Part shown: positions 12,601 through 23,535 of the stretch, one piece after another | How positions within the stretch are numbered: position 1 is the first letter of the stretch | Layout of the letters: every line of letters starts with the position of its first letter | Assembly: GCA_009733775.1 (NCBI GenBank) | Contig: WOGZ01000053.1 | Location: 1 to 64,000 of the forward strand | Source: Alectoria sarmentosa | Lineage: Eukaryota; Ascomycota; Lecanoromycetes; Lecanorales; Parmeliaceae | Length of the DNA: 64,000 nt | Direction: 5' to 3' | Translations under genes and position numbers: made by a program | The notes under the pieces: generated by a model | What the model saw: the letters and a program-made list of their open reading frames with translations, nothing else | What the model was told of the DNA's origin: nothing | The model's database searches: none

Positions 12601-13180
12601 ATTTATTAATTTAATATCGAAAAATATTAAAAAAAAATTCTTAAATAAAGATGCGAAAAACTTCTACTTAAATAAAAACGTGAATTTATTAATTTTTATT
12701 TACGTAAATTTTTTTTTATTAAAAAGACGAATTGTTTTTAAATTCGATTTTATTTAAAAAGTAACATTATTTATTAAGAAAAATTCGAGATATTGAAAAT
12801 AAAGTTATATAATATAAAAAAATTGATATTTTTAATAAAAGCTATTTTTAAATCGAAATTCTTAATTATTTAATTGTAAATGTCTTTTCGATAAATTTGT
12901 TATAAAGTAAAAAATAAAAGTCGATATCGTAAATATAAATAACGTAAAAGTAGTTAAAGAAACATTATTATTATCGTAATTAAAATATTATTTATTAAAA
13001 ACCTTTGCAAAAACTTTTAAAGATAATTTTTTAAATTAATATAAAAACGATAATGAAAATAAAGATGAAATTAATAACAATAATTTAAATTAAAAATTTA
13101 AATTAAAATCGTAAAATACATTTAGCTCAATAAAGAAATTGTTATCGTATAAGATTAAATTAAATCGTAATAAATAATAA
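9662..13180. other. 3.5 kb AT-rich DNA, unassigned; possible continuation of the minus-strand Gypsy gag
   Basis: No family could be recognised. A 72-codon frame on the minus strand at 10,417-10,635 might be a gag remnant of the element at 5,000-9,190, split by the miniature LTR insertion, but this is inference. A perfect hairpin lies at 10,919-10,945. Residual C is mostly in CpG, as in the recognised relics, which suggests that this stretch is decayed repeat too. Confidence 0.5.
10919..10945. repeat. Perfect 9-bp inverted repeat (hairpin)
   Basis: ACACTTAGC (10,919-10,927) and GCTAAGTGT (10,937-10,945) are exact reverse complements with a 9-nt spacer. Function is unknown; it could mark the end of a decayed element. 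Confidence 0.6.
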
Positions 13181-13991
13181 CAAGCAAAAGGTGATAACGG
13201 GGCTCTTCGAGATCGAATGAAATAACGTTACACTTATAAGGGAAACTGCGAAAAGCTTCAAGGATCGTACAATAATGATCAGCTTCGAGATTATTAAGAA
13301 TCTTTTTGGTCTCGCCAAAAATGGTACTTTGAAGGAGCATTATGAGTGGATGAAAGAAGATGTAGATTTGCTAGGAAGCCTCCTGCAGCTATATACCCCT
13401 CAAGGCCAAGGCGCTATGCTATATAAAGCTACTGCTAAAGGCTTCAAGGGTTGTACCTGCTATCTTTGGGGGGCTACGTACATGTATCAAAAGGTTACGT
13501 GTGGGTATCAAAAGGCTACGTGTGGGTATCAGAAAGACTATGGAACGAGAATTCGTAGTGGGTAGGAAGGATGATGAATTTCTATGGAAGCAGGAGGATT
13601 CTAGCAAGGATCTCCGCCAAGCGCTACTAAGCTACATAAGGAATAGCCTGAGAAGCCTCCCGGCAGCACCTTCCTCCTATCAGCAGCCAAGATATAAAAC
13701 TTTCGAGAGTTGATGTCAAAAAACATTGCCGACTTGGCGAAAATCAATATTGTCGGAAGTCGTACTTTGAAAAATTCTCAACAACCATCATTTGCTTCAA
13801 AGGCTTCAAAAGTCTTCGACGATGTTTTCCAGATTATGAGAAATACTTAGCATTTATTTGAAGATTTATACTTATGATTTGGTGGAGCTGTACGTTGCTT
13901 GACAATACTAGCGGATTCCTGAGGTCGGCAATGAATTTTGACACCGACCCTCGTTCGTTCTTGTTATTGGCCCAGGGAGTACTCTATATCG
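13181..13991 (+). other. Left edge of the gene island; no convincing gene, holds a 21-bp tandem repeat
   Basis: Composition switches abruptly from AT-rich to balanced at about 13,180. Two overlapping frames exist on + (13,275-13,565, 96 codons, and 13,501-13,713, 70 codons). Neither resembles a known protein, and both run through a short tandem repeat, so I do not call them genes; they could be remnants of one. The last ~150 bp should contain the promoter and 5' leader of the Nudix gene. Confidence 0.5.
13484..13543 (+). repeat. 21-bp tandem repeat, ~2.8 units
   Basis: GTATCAAAAGG(T/C)TACGTGTGG occurs at 13,484-13,504 and 13,505-13,525, followed by a diverged third unit starting GTATCAGAAAG. 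In the 13,275 frame it reads as a YQKxTCG-type peptide repeat. Confidence 0.85.
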
Positions 13992-15053
13992 ATGCTCTAT
14001 CGGTTGCGGTTGGCAGCTACCCACTTTGCCTCTTCCAAACCATTGAGTTCGCTTCCTAAATCAAACCTAGCAGCAATGTGTACATTTACTCTCCCTAACA
14101 GTAAGCCAGAGGTTTCAGTTCATCTGACCTCGGACCTCTCGCGGGAGCAGCTGCTTTCATTTCCAGCCTTCCAAACGTGGATTTCTACACTGCAGCATTC
14201 GCTTTCGACGCAGCAGAACAAGTCTCATTCCTTCCATTTTGCTCCCTACAAGCTTCGCAACATCAACATTCAGTCTGTGGACTTCTTTAGCGGTAAACGA
14301 ATTGGCTTTATTAAATTGAAAGCAGAAGTGTCAAACGACAAGGGTGAGAAGCTACCCGGCTCCGTCTTTGTATGTATTTTCCGGAATTCATGTATACTAT
14401 TTTCGACAAAAGGTTCAGTCTCGAGACATGTCTTGGGAGTGTTCACTCTTAAAACATATTTCAAGGTCCAAGTGTCCCCTCAAATAGGCAATATTGACTG
14501 GGAGACTGTAATTTAGTTACGAGGCGGTAGCGTCGGTATGCTTCTAATCCTTCAACCTGACGACGTCCCTTCCGACACAGAGGATGAAAAACACGTAATA
14601 CTCACCTTACAACCACGTATCCCCGCCGCTTCGCTATCCCTCGCCGAACTGCCCGCCGGAATGCTCGATGATGCTGGTACCTTTGCCGGTGGGGCGGCCA
14701 AAGAGATCAAGGAAGAAACAGGATTGGAGGTTCCATTTAATGAGCTCATAAACATGACCGAACTCGCCTTGTGCAGCACCACATCGAATACTGAGGAACA
14801 TCTACAGAAGGGTATTTATCCATCGCCAGGAGGATGTGACGAGTATGTGCCGATTTTTTTGTGGCAAAAGAAAATACCAAGAAATCAAATGAAGGAGTGG
14901 CAGGGAAAGCTGACGGGCCTGAGAGATCACGGAGAGAAGATTACGTTAATACTTTGTCCGTTGGAGAACGTGTGGCGGCATGGGGGAAGGGATGCGAAGG
15001 CTTTGGCTGGGTGGGCGCTCTATGAGGGACTGAGGAAGGAGGGGAAGCTATGA
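13992..15053 (+). CDS. Nudix hydrolase, ADP-sugar pyrophosphatase type (NUDT14-like), 2 exons
   Basis: Predicted to cleave a nucleoside diphosphate-sugar such as ADP-ribose or ADP-glucose into NMP and sugar phosphate. Exons 13,992-14,369 and 14,517-15,053; the 147-bp intron has a GTATGT donor and a TTTAG acceptor and rejoins PGSVF with LRGGSVGM in phase 0. The start at 13,992 gives 304 residues; the internal ATG at 14,076 gives 276. The extra 28 residues (MLYRLRLAATHFASSK...) are basic, hydroxylated and free of acid, like a mitochondrial presequence, so both starts may be used. The Nudix box (residues ~146-168 counted from the second Met) reads GMLDDAGTFAGG followed by AAKEIKEETGL: the REUxEExGU core is present with R changed to K, and the upstream Glu is not in the standard place, as I recall for plant NUDT14 homologues. 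It converges with ROM2. Confidence 0.9.
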
Positions 15054-15678
15054 TTAGGATACGCAAGTATTCACGCCTAGAGGTCCATGACACAAGAGAT
15101 GTCAAGCTCGTTGGAAGACATGCCCTGGAGCATGTCAAGCTCGTTGGAAGACATGCCCTGGAGCATGTCAAAGTCGATGATTCAATGTCGAAACAGGTGG
15201 CTTGTTCCAGTGTCCACTAAACTTCGAAGAGAAAGCCTGAATAGATCTATATTAGCATCTTGCTCCCAAGAGGCGAAACGGCCCTGGCTTGATACTTCAC
15301 AGTCGTTGTCAAGTGTCACCACCAAGACCTTGAAAGAGCTTCCTAAAGACAAGCAGAAGTTAATGGCCTGCTCATTGAGCTTGAACGCCTAGATATGCTG
15401 CTATGCCGAAAATAACACAGCCTCGTAAACACCGTCCATCCCGTAAGGTTTCCGTGCTTGCCTTCTCACACAGATCACGAAGATACGCCAAACTCCTTCT
15501 ATTCCTGGGTAGCCAATAGTATGACAGAAAAGCCACCCATAGATGAAAGACATGCTAAGGCGATGGAGGTAATGGAACGCCAGACACCCTCGGGCCACAA
15601 ATACTCGCGAAGGGTAAGATGCAAGAGAAGAGGCTGGGGTGGGTGTCAATTGACAAGGGTTTTCCGTTAGTACGAGCT
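15054..15678. other. Convergent intergenic region between the Nudix gene and ROM2
   Basis: Both neighbours end here, so it should contain two 3' UTRs. Short frames on both strands (15,087-15,392 +, 15,401-15,649 -, 15,458-15,670 +) show no family resemblance and overlap each other; I treat them as chance. It contains the 33-bp tandem duplication described separately. Confidence 0.6.
15099..15176. repeat. 33-bp tandem duplication, two exact units plus a partial third
   Basis: Units at 15,099-15,131 and 15,132-15,164 are identical (each starts ATGTCAAGCTCG and ends CCCTGGAGC), and a third begins ATGTCAAAGTCG at 15,165. The exact identity suggests a recent duplication. Being a multiple of three it leaves frames open on both strands, which produces spurious repeated peptides. 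Confidence 0.92.
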
Positions 15679-18600
15679 TTATTGTGGTGGTTTGCTCCAG
15701 AAGTCCAAACTTGCGACGACGTCTTCGCCGCCTTCATCTTCATAAGCGTACAGAATCTAGTTTCCACGGTTAGTATGATTCCGTTTGTGATTTATCGAGT
15801 AGATGGAAACTTACCTCTCGTGTCGAAGAATGCAACATGCGGATATTCTTCGCCGTGATGATATGCACCAGCTGGCTGGTCTCTAAGTGGCGTATCTCAA
15901 TAAAATTTGGCTCAAACGCAAGGAGGTAAGGATGCGAGAGGGCAAAGGTCTGAGGCCGACCTTCCCAATTTATCACCCAGTCAGGTCGCGCGCGCCAACC
16001 GTTTCGATTTACAAAGAAGGAGAAATCGGTGTAGTGGAGAAGAAATTCGCCGTTGAGCCGTTCGATAGAGATAGGAATGATGTCTTTGCGAGTGACGAAA
16101 TCGAGAGAGGTATCGGCGTGATCGAGAAGGGGTTGGGTCTCAAGGGTCTCGAGGCTTACTACTTCAAAGCCTCGAGAACAGGCAACACATAGCTTGGAAC
16201 GAAGAAAGTCGATCGACGACGATTCTGCGGGTACATAAAACTCCTAAGGTGGTCAGTACGAGGTTCCAAAAGTCAGTGTATAAACATACTTTGAAAGGCT
16301 TGAGTGTGTCTTGGCCGCCTTGAAACATTCTACCTATGGCTGGCTTCTTTTTGCCTTTTGAGATTGTGTCCATGGGCTCAAACACCTTGATGGTGGTGGA
16401 AATCCCTGACATTTTGGCTGAACACACAAGATGCCTCCCCATACAAACCCCTGCTTTGAAGAAGTTGGCATGGTTCTGGATCTTTTTCGGTCTCTTCAAC
16501 ATTGGCGACGCATTGTCAGGGGAATCTAGGACCTCCAAGGGGTATGACATTAGACTCTTAGCGGCAAGGATAAGTAGAAGCTGGTATTCCTCTAGAACGT
16601 CGATTTGAGTGACCGAGGAAATGTCAAGCACGCGTCTGGGTCTCGCGGCGGGCGATTTGGGCTTGCGATCTGATACATAGACACCGGAGTCCGTCCCGAA
16701 AACAAGCTTGCGACCACCATCTACTGGGGATTAGCTCGTATCCCAATAAAAGTTCGTCGAGAACTCACCGATTGGCACAAGACAGTTCACTTTGTGAGCA
16801 TTCGTAAAAAATTTATCGCAAAGCACCGTCTTGGTGTAGAAATTTCCACGATCTCGAAGCTTAGCCTGCTGCGTCTCGATGTTCTCCATCCATTTCCGTC
16901 TTGCGATCGTTGAGCCGGCGTAAAGAGTGAGCTCGAATCCGCCTTTACCAATGTGTCGAAACGTCATGGGAAAGCCTTCTTTGGTGCCGCCAGCAGCTTT
17001 TGGACCATTGATCGCTGCTTTGGCCCCTGGTATTAGACTTGACGATGGCCTTTTCGAGATGCCTAACTTGGGGATGACCTCCTCCATCTGGGTGATGATT
17101 AACAGCTCAAGCGGGATGGGTTTCTTGTACACCCGAAGCTCCTCCTGTCTGTTATTTGTTTTCTGTCTTACAAAAAGCAGAGCGTGGTTGAACAGGTATA
17201 CATGCACTTCGCTCGAGTCCGTCGGACTCTTCTTCAGAGGGCCCTTGTAGACCAGCTCACGACCCTCCTCGAGAAGTTTAAGATGATCACCTTGTCCGCC
17301 CGAAGTCCATTTCAAGGCCGACTGTAGCTGCCGCAGGTTGAACTGGTTTTCGGCTTTGCCAGACTCCGTATTTACTTTTTGCAGCAAATCCTTTATCATT
17401 GCAGTAGCTTTAGGGATGTCCTTGATGTCTGGATTATCTTCCGCCGTGTATTTCAGAACGTTTTCGAGAAGCAAGGGATACCGCGCCAATCTTGTTGTTG
17501 GTTTAGTCAAGTACCCATTCAATTCAAGTTTTCTTGACTCTTTGAGACGCTCTGTTTCGTCAACGAATTTCGAAAAGACAGGGTTTCTTGTGCGTTCTAA
17601 TTCAAATTCGTGTTTGCCCCAGAGCTGGTTGGCTCCATACTTGATGAACGGACCAAACTTTGGTACCCATTCCAAGAATATGTCACCTACATTCCGTACG
17701 ACTGGATTTTCCTGCTGTCTTCTTGTCAAAGATTCAGCCATCCGCGAATTTACCTGGTGCACTTCCATGCAATTGGAGAAAACGGTTCGGATAAATCTTT
17801 CTCGATGCCGCTCAGGAATTGGAGATGGGCTCGAAGTGTTCGCAGAGCGCAGAGGCTTCATCCAGAAATCTCGCAAGTACTCAAGATCTTTCACGAAGTC
17901 GCGCTCGGTATACATTATCTCCGATATTACTTCTTGTCGTTTCTTCTCTTTCTCTCCCACGCTGTCCGCAACTTCTTTTGTGACTGTATTAATCCAGAGC
18001 TTTTGTTCGTCTGTCTCCTCGCCATGTATGCTTGTTGATGACTGCTGGCGTCTCAACCCTGGCTGTGGCTTCAGATTCAATCGCGCCTGTTGCTCCAACC
18101 GTCGAGGACATGCTATAGAATAGCAAAGTCTGTCTCTTGTGCAGGTGGGCGAATAGCATTCGGTGAGAAGAGTGAATACACCATTGACGTGTGTCGATGT
18201 ATCCTCCATGAGAGATTCCCGGAATTGAAATATCTCCGTCGAAGAGTCCCTGAGCCGGTGGTCATAAGTAACATCATGAAAAAATTTCTGCGCGTCCAAA
18301 GCACGGCCCAGAAGTAGAGCAAGATTTCGATCAGTAGTCTTGATTATGTACGATATCAGATCCACAGCTTCTGTGCCGGTAAAAGCAAATTTGTAGGATA
18401 GGTCGTTCTTGTTGCGGTCCCCAGCCGATATTCGTTCTCGGAAGACATCTGCTACCCGGGACAAAAGCGCAGGATATACCAATGGAGCCCTGCTCTGGGC
18501 GGAGATGACCGCACTGTTGACAGAGGTCGCCTTCTGTACCGAAGGTCTATGCTGTAAATAGTCATATGTTTCAGAGGGAGGAACAATGGTAGATGCCATA

Positions 18601-19517
18601 GACATCGTTCGGGAGGAGGTGCTATCAGGACTGGTGGTCCTTAGACGAGCACTTGGATTGGTTAGGGTTGGGGTGCGAGAAGGAGTATCTCGAATGGACT
18701 CATCATCCGCGGGAACATCTGCACCAGATTCTCTTCTGCGATTGGGTATCACTCTTCCACTCATGGTCTGGTTGTGATCTCTTTCCGTTGAGAAGGAGTT
18801 CATCGACATGGCTCTCTCGTCGTGCCGTTCTGGAACGATTCGCCCTTGCGCTGTCGTCCTAGACCCCAGAGACTGATATGACGGTTGACGGAAAGAGTTC
18901 GCAGAGGCCTGGTTGTAATTGCTTGGAGGGGGGTTGTAGGTCGTGGGGGCTCTCATGGACGCCATGGACTGCGTTCGGTACGGATCAGCATTGAGGGCCG
19001 CATTAGAAGGATAGCCTCGATTTAGGATAGGCTTGTAGGAGTCGACAAGGCTTGGAGGATAACCACGGGGGGGTGGCTGTCTATTGTGTTGCGATTGCGC
19101 TGGCTGGCGAGCGTCAATGCGTTGAGGTTGAGGGTATGGACGTTGGTTTGGGTTCAATGGCTGAGGCAGATACTGAGGCTGCGGTTGCGGCTGTACAAGA
19201 CCACTACTTTGTCTATGGTTTGGATAATACTCACTCGTGTTTGAGGGAGAATAGCCATTTGATTGTTGGCGATCCCCTGGAGAAGGCCTTCGCGCTGCTG
19301 CAGACGAGATTTGAGACGATACGGAGGATTGAGAGGTTGAAGTTTGCGTTCGTTCAGCGGGCAATTGGGAGACTTGGCTGCTCATCGTCTGAGACCTTCC
19401 TGGCGGCGGAGAAGCTCCAAATATGTTCGAGAATGCAGCATCTCTTTGATAGGAGGATGCATGCCCGTAATTGTTCGGCCGGACAATCCTATCCTGCTGG
19501 ACGCCATAATCTGCCAT
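15679..19517 (-). CDS. ROM2: Rom2-type Rho1 guanine nucleotide exchange factor (DEP-DH-PH-CNH), 4 exons
   Basis: Activates Rho1 by GDP/GTP exchange, upstream of Pkc1, cell-wall integrity signalling and glucan synthase, at the plasma membrane. Exons in transcription order: 19,517-16,769, 16,720-16,290, 16,243-15,815, 15,756-15,679; introns of 48, 46 and 58 bp with GTGAGT, GTATGT and GTAAGT donors. Total 1,228 residues, normal for the family. A Q/P/S-rich, disordered N-terminus (~1-340) is followed by DEP (~346-436), DH (~526-720, with TERDFVKDLEYL and TKPTTRLARYPLLLENVLKYT), PH (~741-890) and CNH (~895-1,215, with GGRKLVFGTDSGVY, FLRSKLCVACSRGFEVV and IRMLHSSTRE). The start is Met-Ala-Asp-Tyr at 19,517; the frame stays open upstream to 19,679, but those 54 codons look like leader. 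Divergent from VMA11. Confidence 0.95.
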
Positions 19518-20221
19518 GCCTGGCAACGTAGTTTTGAATCCTTCCTCCCCTACAATATGGGCCAAGAATTGTGCCAAAGGGCAGCAGGCGATACTTTCCG
19601 GGCAGGCCAGGGGAGAAGGCGAACTGCCTGTCGTCAGACTGATGGCGAAGGCTGCGGAAACACCAACATTTGTACACAAGCTATTCGGGGTGTATTCCAG
19701 GCATAATCCTTTGTTCCTTGCTTCTGACTTCTGCTGCTGTTCCCTGGCGGGGGCAAGTCAGAAGTGTTGTTTTCTCAAGTGTTCGCGAAGTGGGTATTTG
19801 AAGGACGGCCGAGCCGTTTGTTGGGGAGTGAGCAAGACTGACGGAAGATGCGATCGTTGCAAGTATGGTGATTAGCATCAGGGATGTACAGTAATATCGC
19901 CCTTTACGTTGGCTATGGGTGAAAGGTTTGGACTGATGTTTCGAAAATGGCTGCAGCGGGCGAGCGAGAAATCCCGGGGATGGACAAGTGCGAACCCTGC
20001 ATCGATTGCCTATAACTCCACACTCCACTAGACACTCTGCTGCAGCACACTTCACCTCGGAACCATACCGGTCTGACCTCTTGGCCGAGAATTCTTCTCC
20101 TCGGGCAGACCTTCCTCTCCGGTCCCTCTTGAGGATTTTCTGGAATTGTCCGCGAGACGTCAGCGATTGGCGGAACCTCACCGAAAAACTGGATATCTAG
20201 AATAAGAACAACGAGGCAAGG
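19518..20221. promoter_or_regulatory. Divergent intergenic region shared by ROM2 (-) and VMA11 (+)
   Basis: About 700 bp separate the two start codons, so both promoters and 5' leaders must lie here. Minus-strand frames at 19,681-20,181 and 19,913-20,278 have no recognisable domain. No individual promoter element can be defended from sequence alone. Confidence 0.6.
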
Positions 20222-21108
20222 ATGGCGGATGCAGAGCTGTCTCCCAAATTCGCGCCCTTCTTCGGCATGGTATGACAAACAGACCTTTCTGCATGGAACG
20301 ATGCTGATGGATGTGTACAGGCGGGTATCGCATTTGCTGTAAGCTCCGAGTCACCTCGACTACCTCACCGCTGCGCTCCACCCTAATGACTCACAGATGA
20401 TATTTGGATGTATGCTTTTAGAAAATGGATCGGGATCTTGCTACTACTAGATAGCTTACGAAGAGTATGCAGGTGCCGGGGCAGCATATGGCACCGCCAA
20501 ATCCGGCATTGGAATTGCAGGCGTGGGAACATTTAGACCAGATTTGATAATGAAGGTCTGGGGGACATTCTCCTGACTACGGCATCGGCAGGCTGACTCC
20601 GAGGATCTACAGTCTCTGATTCCAGTGGTCATGGCTGGAATCATCGCCGTATACTCCTTGGTGATAGCAGTCTTGATAGCTGGAGATCTGGAGCCGCCCC
20701 CAGGGCAAAACTACAGTCTTTTCAAGTACGTACGATGCAAGAATCGATATGAAATATGATGACCGCCGTACTTACCTTGATCCTAGTGGCTTCATGCACC
20801 TGGCTGCGGGCCTATCAGTTGGTTTCACCGGGCTAGCAGCAGGCTACGCAATTGGCGTTGTAGGAGACGCTGCAAGTCAACATTCTTTTGCGGTTGTATG
20901 CACGTCTCGAAGCTAATGAGGTATAGGGAGTTCGGTCATATATGTTACAGTCACGAATATTCGTGGGCATGGTACTAATATTGATCTTTGGAGAGGTATT
21001 GGGTCTTTACGGGTAAGATTTAGAAGTTGGTGCAGCAGAGAGAGACAGATTCAGCTAATAGAGCGCAGACTTATTGTTGCTCTCATCCTGAACACAAGCA
21101 CAGATTGA
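20222..21108 (+). CDS. VMA11: V-type H+-ATPase proteolipid subunit c' (Vma11), 8 exons with two micro-exons and one GC-AG intron
   Basis: Subunit c' of the Vo proton-translocating ring that acidifies the vacuole. Exons: 20,222-20,269, 20,321-20,338, 20,397-20,409, 20,473-20,555, 20,613-20,725, 20,787-20,871, 20,927-21,012, 21,069-21,108. All junctions keep frame and give 161 residues with four predicted membrane helices. The opening MADAELSPKFAPFFGMAGIA and the MIFGCAGAAYG segment are of c' type; subunit c has the pattern APFFGAMG...CLGASYG. The proton-binding Glu is residue ~143 in helix 4 (ILIFGEVLGLYG). Exon 2 is 18 nt and exon 3 is 13 nt. The sixth intron (20,872-20,926) begins GCAAGT and ends TATAG, a GC-AG intron. 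The C-terminus is NTSTD; homologues usually end in NTKSK(G). Confidence 0.93.
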
Positions 21109-21800
21109 AGGTCTTTCGATGGATCTTAAAGGACGCCATTGCAAGCCTGGTCAGGCATCTGTATCGTAATAGGCACCAGCTTTGAGCCCATCGGGCAATA
21201 CGCCGAACGAAGTCTGATATTTGTCAAACGTATTTATGCTTCAAGAAGATGTAGCGGGCCCGAAACAACAATCTGATAGACAATCTCGCACACATTTAAT
21301 GTTTCCAACCACTACAGAGTATAAGTAGTTACCGTTTCTGGTGTTTCGTCTGCTACTGTATACTCTGTGGCTTTGAATCTAAAAATAAGCCAGTCTTGCT
21401 TTGTCTTATGCCTTGTGCTGTAACTCTGATTCTCATAGTCTGGATGAAAGAAACATAAAATATTGTAGCCATAATACCAGGATTGCCGATCATCCGGAAT
21501 TGTCCCTTTCAAGTGCCAAGTGAACAGTATAACCGACTTTGTGAATCTTTCTCACACTCTACTAACTTCTCACATAAACCGACAAATATTATCCCGTCGT
21601 CCACCATCCACCGCAAAAATCCACAAACTCCCTTCAAATGGACCAAGACGACCTTGCTGCAAATCATCTTGCAGAAGACCCTGAATCGAGACCAATTACT
21701 TTCCTTTGACTTAACAACTTAAGGTGTTAAACTCAGATATCCTTGCATTAATTCCGTCATAAACTAGGGTAAGCAGAGCGGAAAACGCATCCTGGTCTAG
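21109..21800. other. Intergenic region between VMA11 and the PKA-type kinase gene
   Basis: Holds the VMA11 3' UTR and the kinase promoter. A 79-codon frame on + (21,483-21,722) and a 66-codon frame on - (21,312-21,512) show no known domain and are most likely chance. Confidence 0.6.
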
Positions 21801-23535
21801 ATGGCACCAGGGCTTGGCCTGAGTCCCGTCGGCTCATCAGCCATCCAACTTCACTCTCTCCAGGATACCCTCCCTGAACGATGTCGCTCGACGGCAGTCC
21901 TGCCACCGGAGGCCATTGCCAATCTCGAAAATTCGCCAAGCATTATTCCAAGACGACTTAGCCTGCAGCGCGTCAAGATGGCGACAGCGAAATTCAAATC
22001 CCACTTCCACGCTCCTCACGGCCACAAATTGTTCCGCACCAACAGCAGCAACCTGGCCAGCGAAAAGCTAATTGACGAGGAACAGAAGCAGAAAGAGAAG
22101 AACTTTATAGCCTGCTTCGAGTGCAATGGGCCTCCTCTTTCGCCAAGTCAAATTGCGGAAAACCCTCGCAGTAAAGAGGTCGGGGCCGCGTCCAAACAGT
22201 TGAGAGTAGGGGACTTCGATTTGATCAAGACCATTGGGACTGGTAAGGTCGCTATGGACATTCGGAAGCCTAAACTAATGCATTCTGTCCAGGTACCTTT
22301 GCGCGTGTATGGCTGTCTCGTTTAGCCGGGTCTCCAAAGGAGGCGCAGAAAGTTTTCGCTCTGAAGATACTCCGTAAGGTCGATAGTAAGTAGATCGCAA
22401 AGTGGATTCCCATTAGAGAACTGGACTCAGGCTTTGCAGTCATTCGTTTGAAGCAAGTCGAACATGTCAAGAATGAACGAAACACGCTCTCTGCTGTAGC
22501 CGGCCATCCCTTCATTACGACCATGATTACCAGCTTCTCGGACCGGGACTGTCTATACATGCTAGTCCGCAACCCATGTCCAGAGCGCTTACCATCCTGC
22601 TGACCGTTCAAAGCTCGACTATTGCCCTGGAGGCGAGGTCTTCACGTACTTGCGAAGAGCACGTCGCTTTGACGAGGACACTTCACGTTTCTACGGTGCA
22701 GAGATTGTACTAATATTGGAGTTTCTACATGATATGAAGGGCATTGCGTATCGGGATTTGAAACCAGAAAATATTCTTCTTGACTCCGAGGGTCACCTGA
22801 AACTCGTGGATTTCGGGTTTGCAAAGGAGATCTCGAATCGTACGCTGATCATAGGACCTTGGACTGAAAATTTAGCTGATTTTGTGTATAGGAGAGACTT
22901 ACACTCTCTGTGGAACACCAGAGTACCTCGCTCCAGAAGTAATTCGGAATTCAGGTAAAGCCGCGTTCATCAAACCCTTCTTCTCAGGTCTCCTTGTTAT
23001 GATCCTCGTTCTTCAAACCTTCATTGTTCTGATTTGTGCTAGGGCACGGTACTGCCGTCGATTGGTGGGCGTTTGGTATCCTCACCTACGAGTTCCTCGT
23101 TGGACAGCCGCCCTTCTGGAATCAAAACCCAATGAAGATCTATGAGCTGTGAGTTCGTTTCGGCCACTGCACACCTATGCCTTGCTGACTCTGCCGATCA
23201 GGATCGTAGAAGGAAAGGTCAAATATCCTCAATGGATGTCATCCGATGCTCGCGACCTCATTGGCAGTCTCTGTACCGTCAATCCATCTCAGAGGCTTGG
23301 CAATATTTCCAGCGGAGGTATTAACGGCACTGCTCTCGTGAAGTCTCACCCGTTTTTCAAGACCATCGACTGGGACGCCTTGTATCATCGAAAGATTAAA
23401 GGCCCTATCATCCCAAAAGTCAAACATGCAGCTGACGCTAGTAATTTCGATAACTACGACCCCCCTTCGGAAAGCCAGAGCGCATACACCAAAGACATGG
23501 CGCAGAAGTACGACCACGAATTCAAAGACTTTTGA
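21801..23535 (+). CDS. AGC protein kinase, cAMP-dependent kinase catalytic subunit type (PKA-C2-like), 7 exons
   Basis: Ser/Thr kinase of the cAMP pathway. Exons: 21,801-22,242, 22,293-22,385, 22,440-22,564, 22,614-22,839, 22,892-22,954, 23,043-23,148, 23,202-23,535; all junctions keep frame, giving 462 residues. Domains: ~140-residue N-terminal extension; glycine loop IGTGTFARV (145-153); ATP-binding Lys172 in FALKIL; GGEVFTYLRR (227-235); catalytic loop YRDLKPEN (266-273), with Tyr in place of the His of HRD; DFG (286-288); activation segment TYTLCGTPEYLAPE with Thr300 equivalent to PKA Thr197; DWWAFGILTYE; and the C-terminal FKDF hydrophobic motif ending the protein, as in true PKA catalytic subunits. 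A later Met (MATAKFKS, 21,978) is an alternative start. The intron at 22,565 has an unusual GTCCGC donor but the join is required by homology. It is the last gene before the AT-rich block. Confidence 0.92.

Noticed and set aside
1..13180. Very low GC suggesting mitochondrial DNA
   Set aside because: The AT-rich parts are recognisable nuclear LTR retrotransposons with transition-type decay, and they flank spliced nuclear housekeeping genes.
14941..15171. Minus-strand frame with a duplicated CSRACLPTSL peptide
   Set aside because: Produced by the 33-bp tandem duplication and antisense to the end of the Nudix gene.
15087..15670. Small frames between the Nudix gene and ROM2
   Set aside because: They overlap one another on both strands and match no family; best explained as 3' UTR sequence.
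16164..16631. Separate 155-codon minus-strand gene
   Set aside because: It is part of a CNH-encoding exon of ROM2 read on into the following intron.
17338..18123. 261-codon plus-strand frame (and 17,610-18,038)
   Set aside because: Antisense shadows of the ROM2 DH/DEP exon; no domain resemblance.
19518..19679. 54-codon N-terminal extension of ROM2
   Set aside because: In frame but Cys/Ser-rich and unlike the family start; Met-Ala-Asp-Tyr at 19,517 fits better. Transcript data could overturn this.
19681..20181. 166-codon minus-strand frame upstream of ROM2
   Set aside because: Lies in the shared promoter region, has an ordinary non-domain composition and overlaps another frame; probably leader sequence.
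22650..22958. Stand-alone small kinase
   Set aside because: It is exon 4 of the PKA-type gene; the flanking exons splice in frame.
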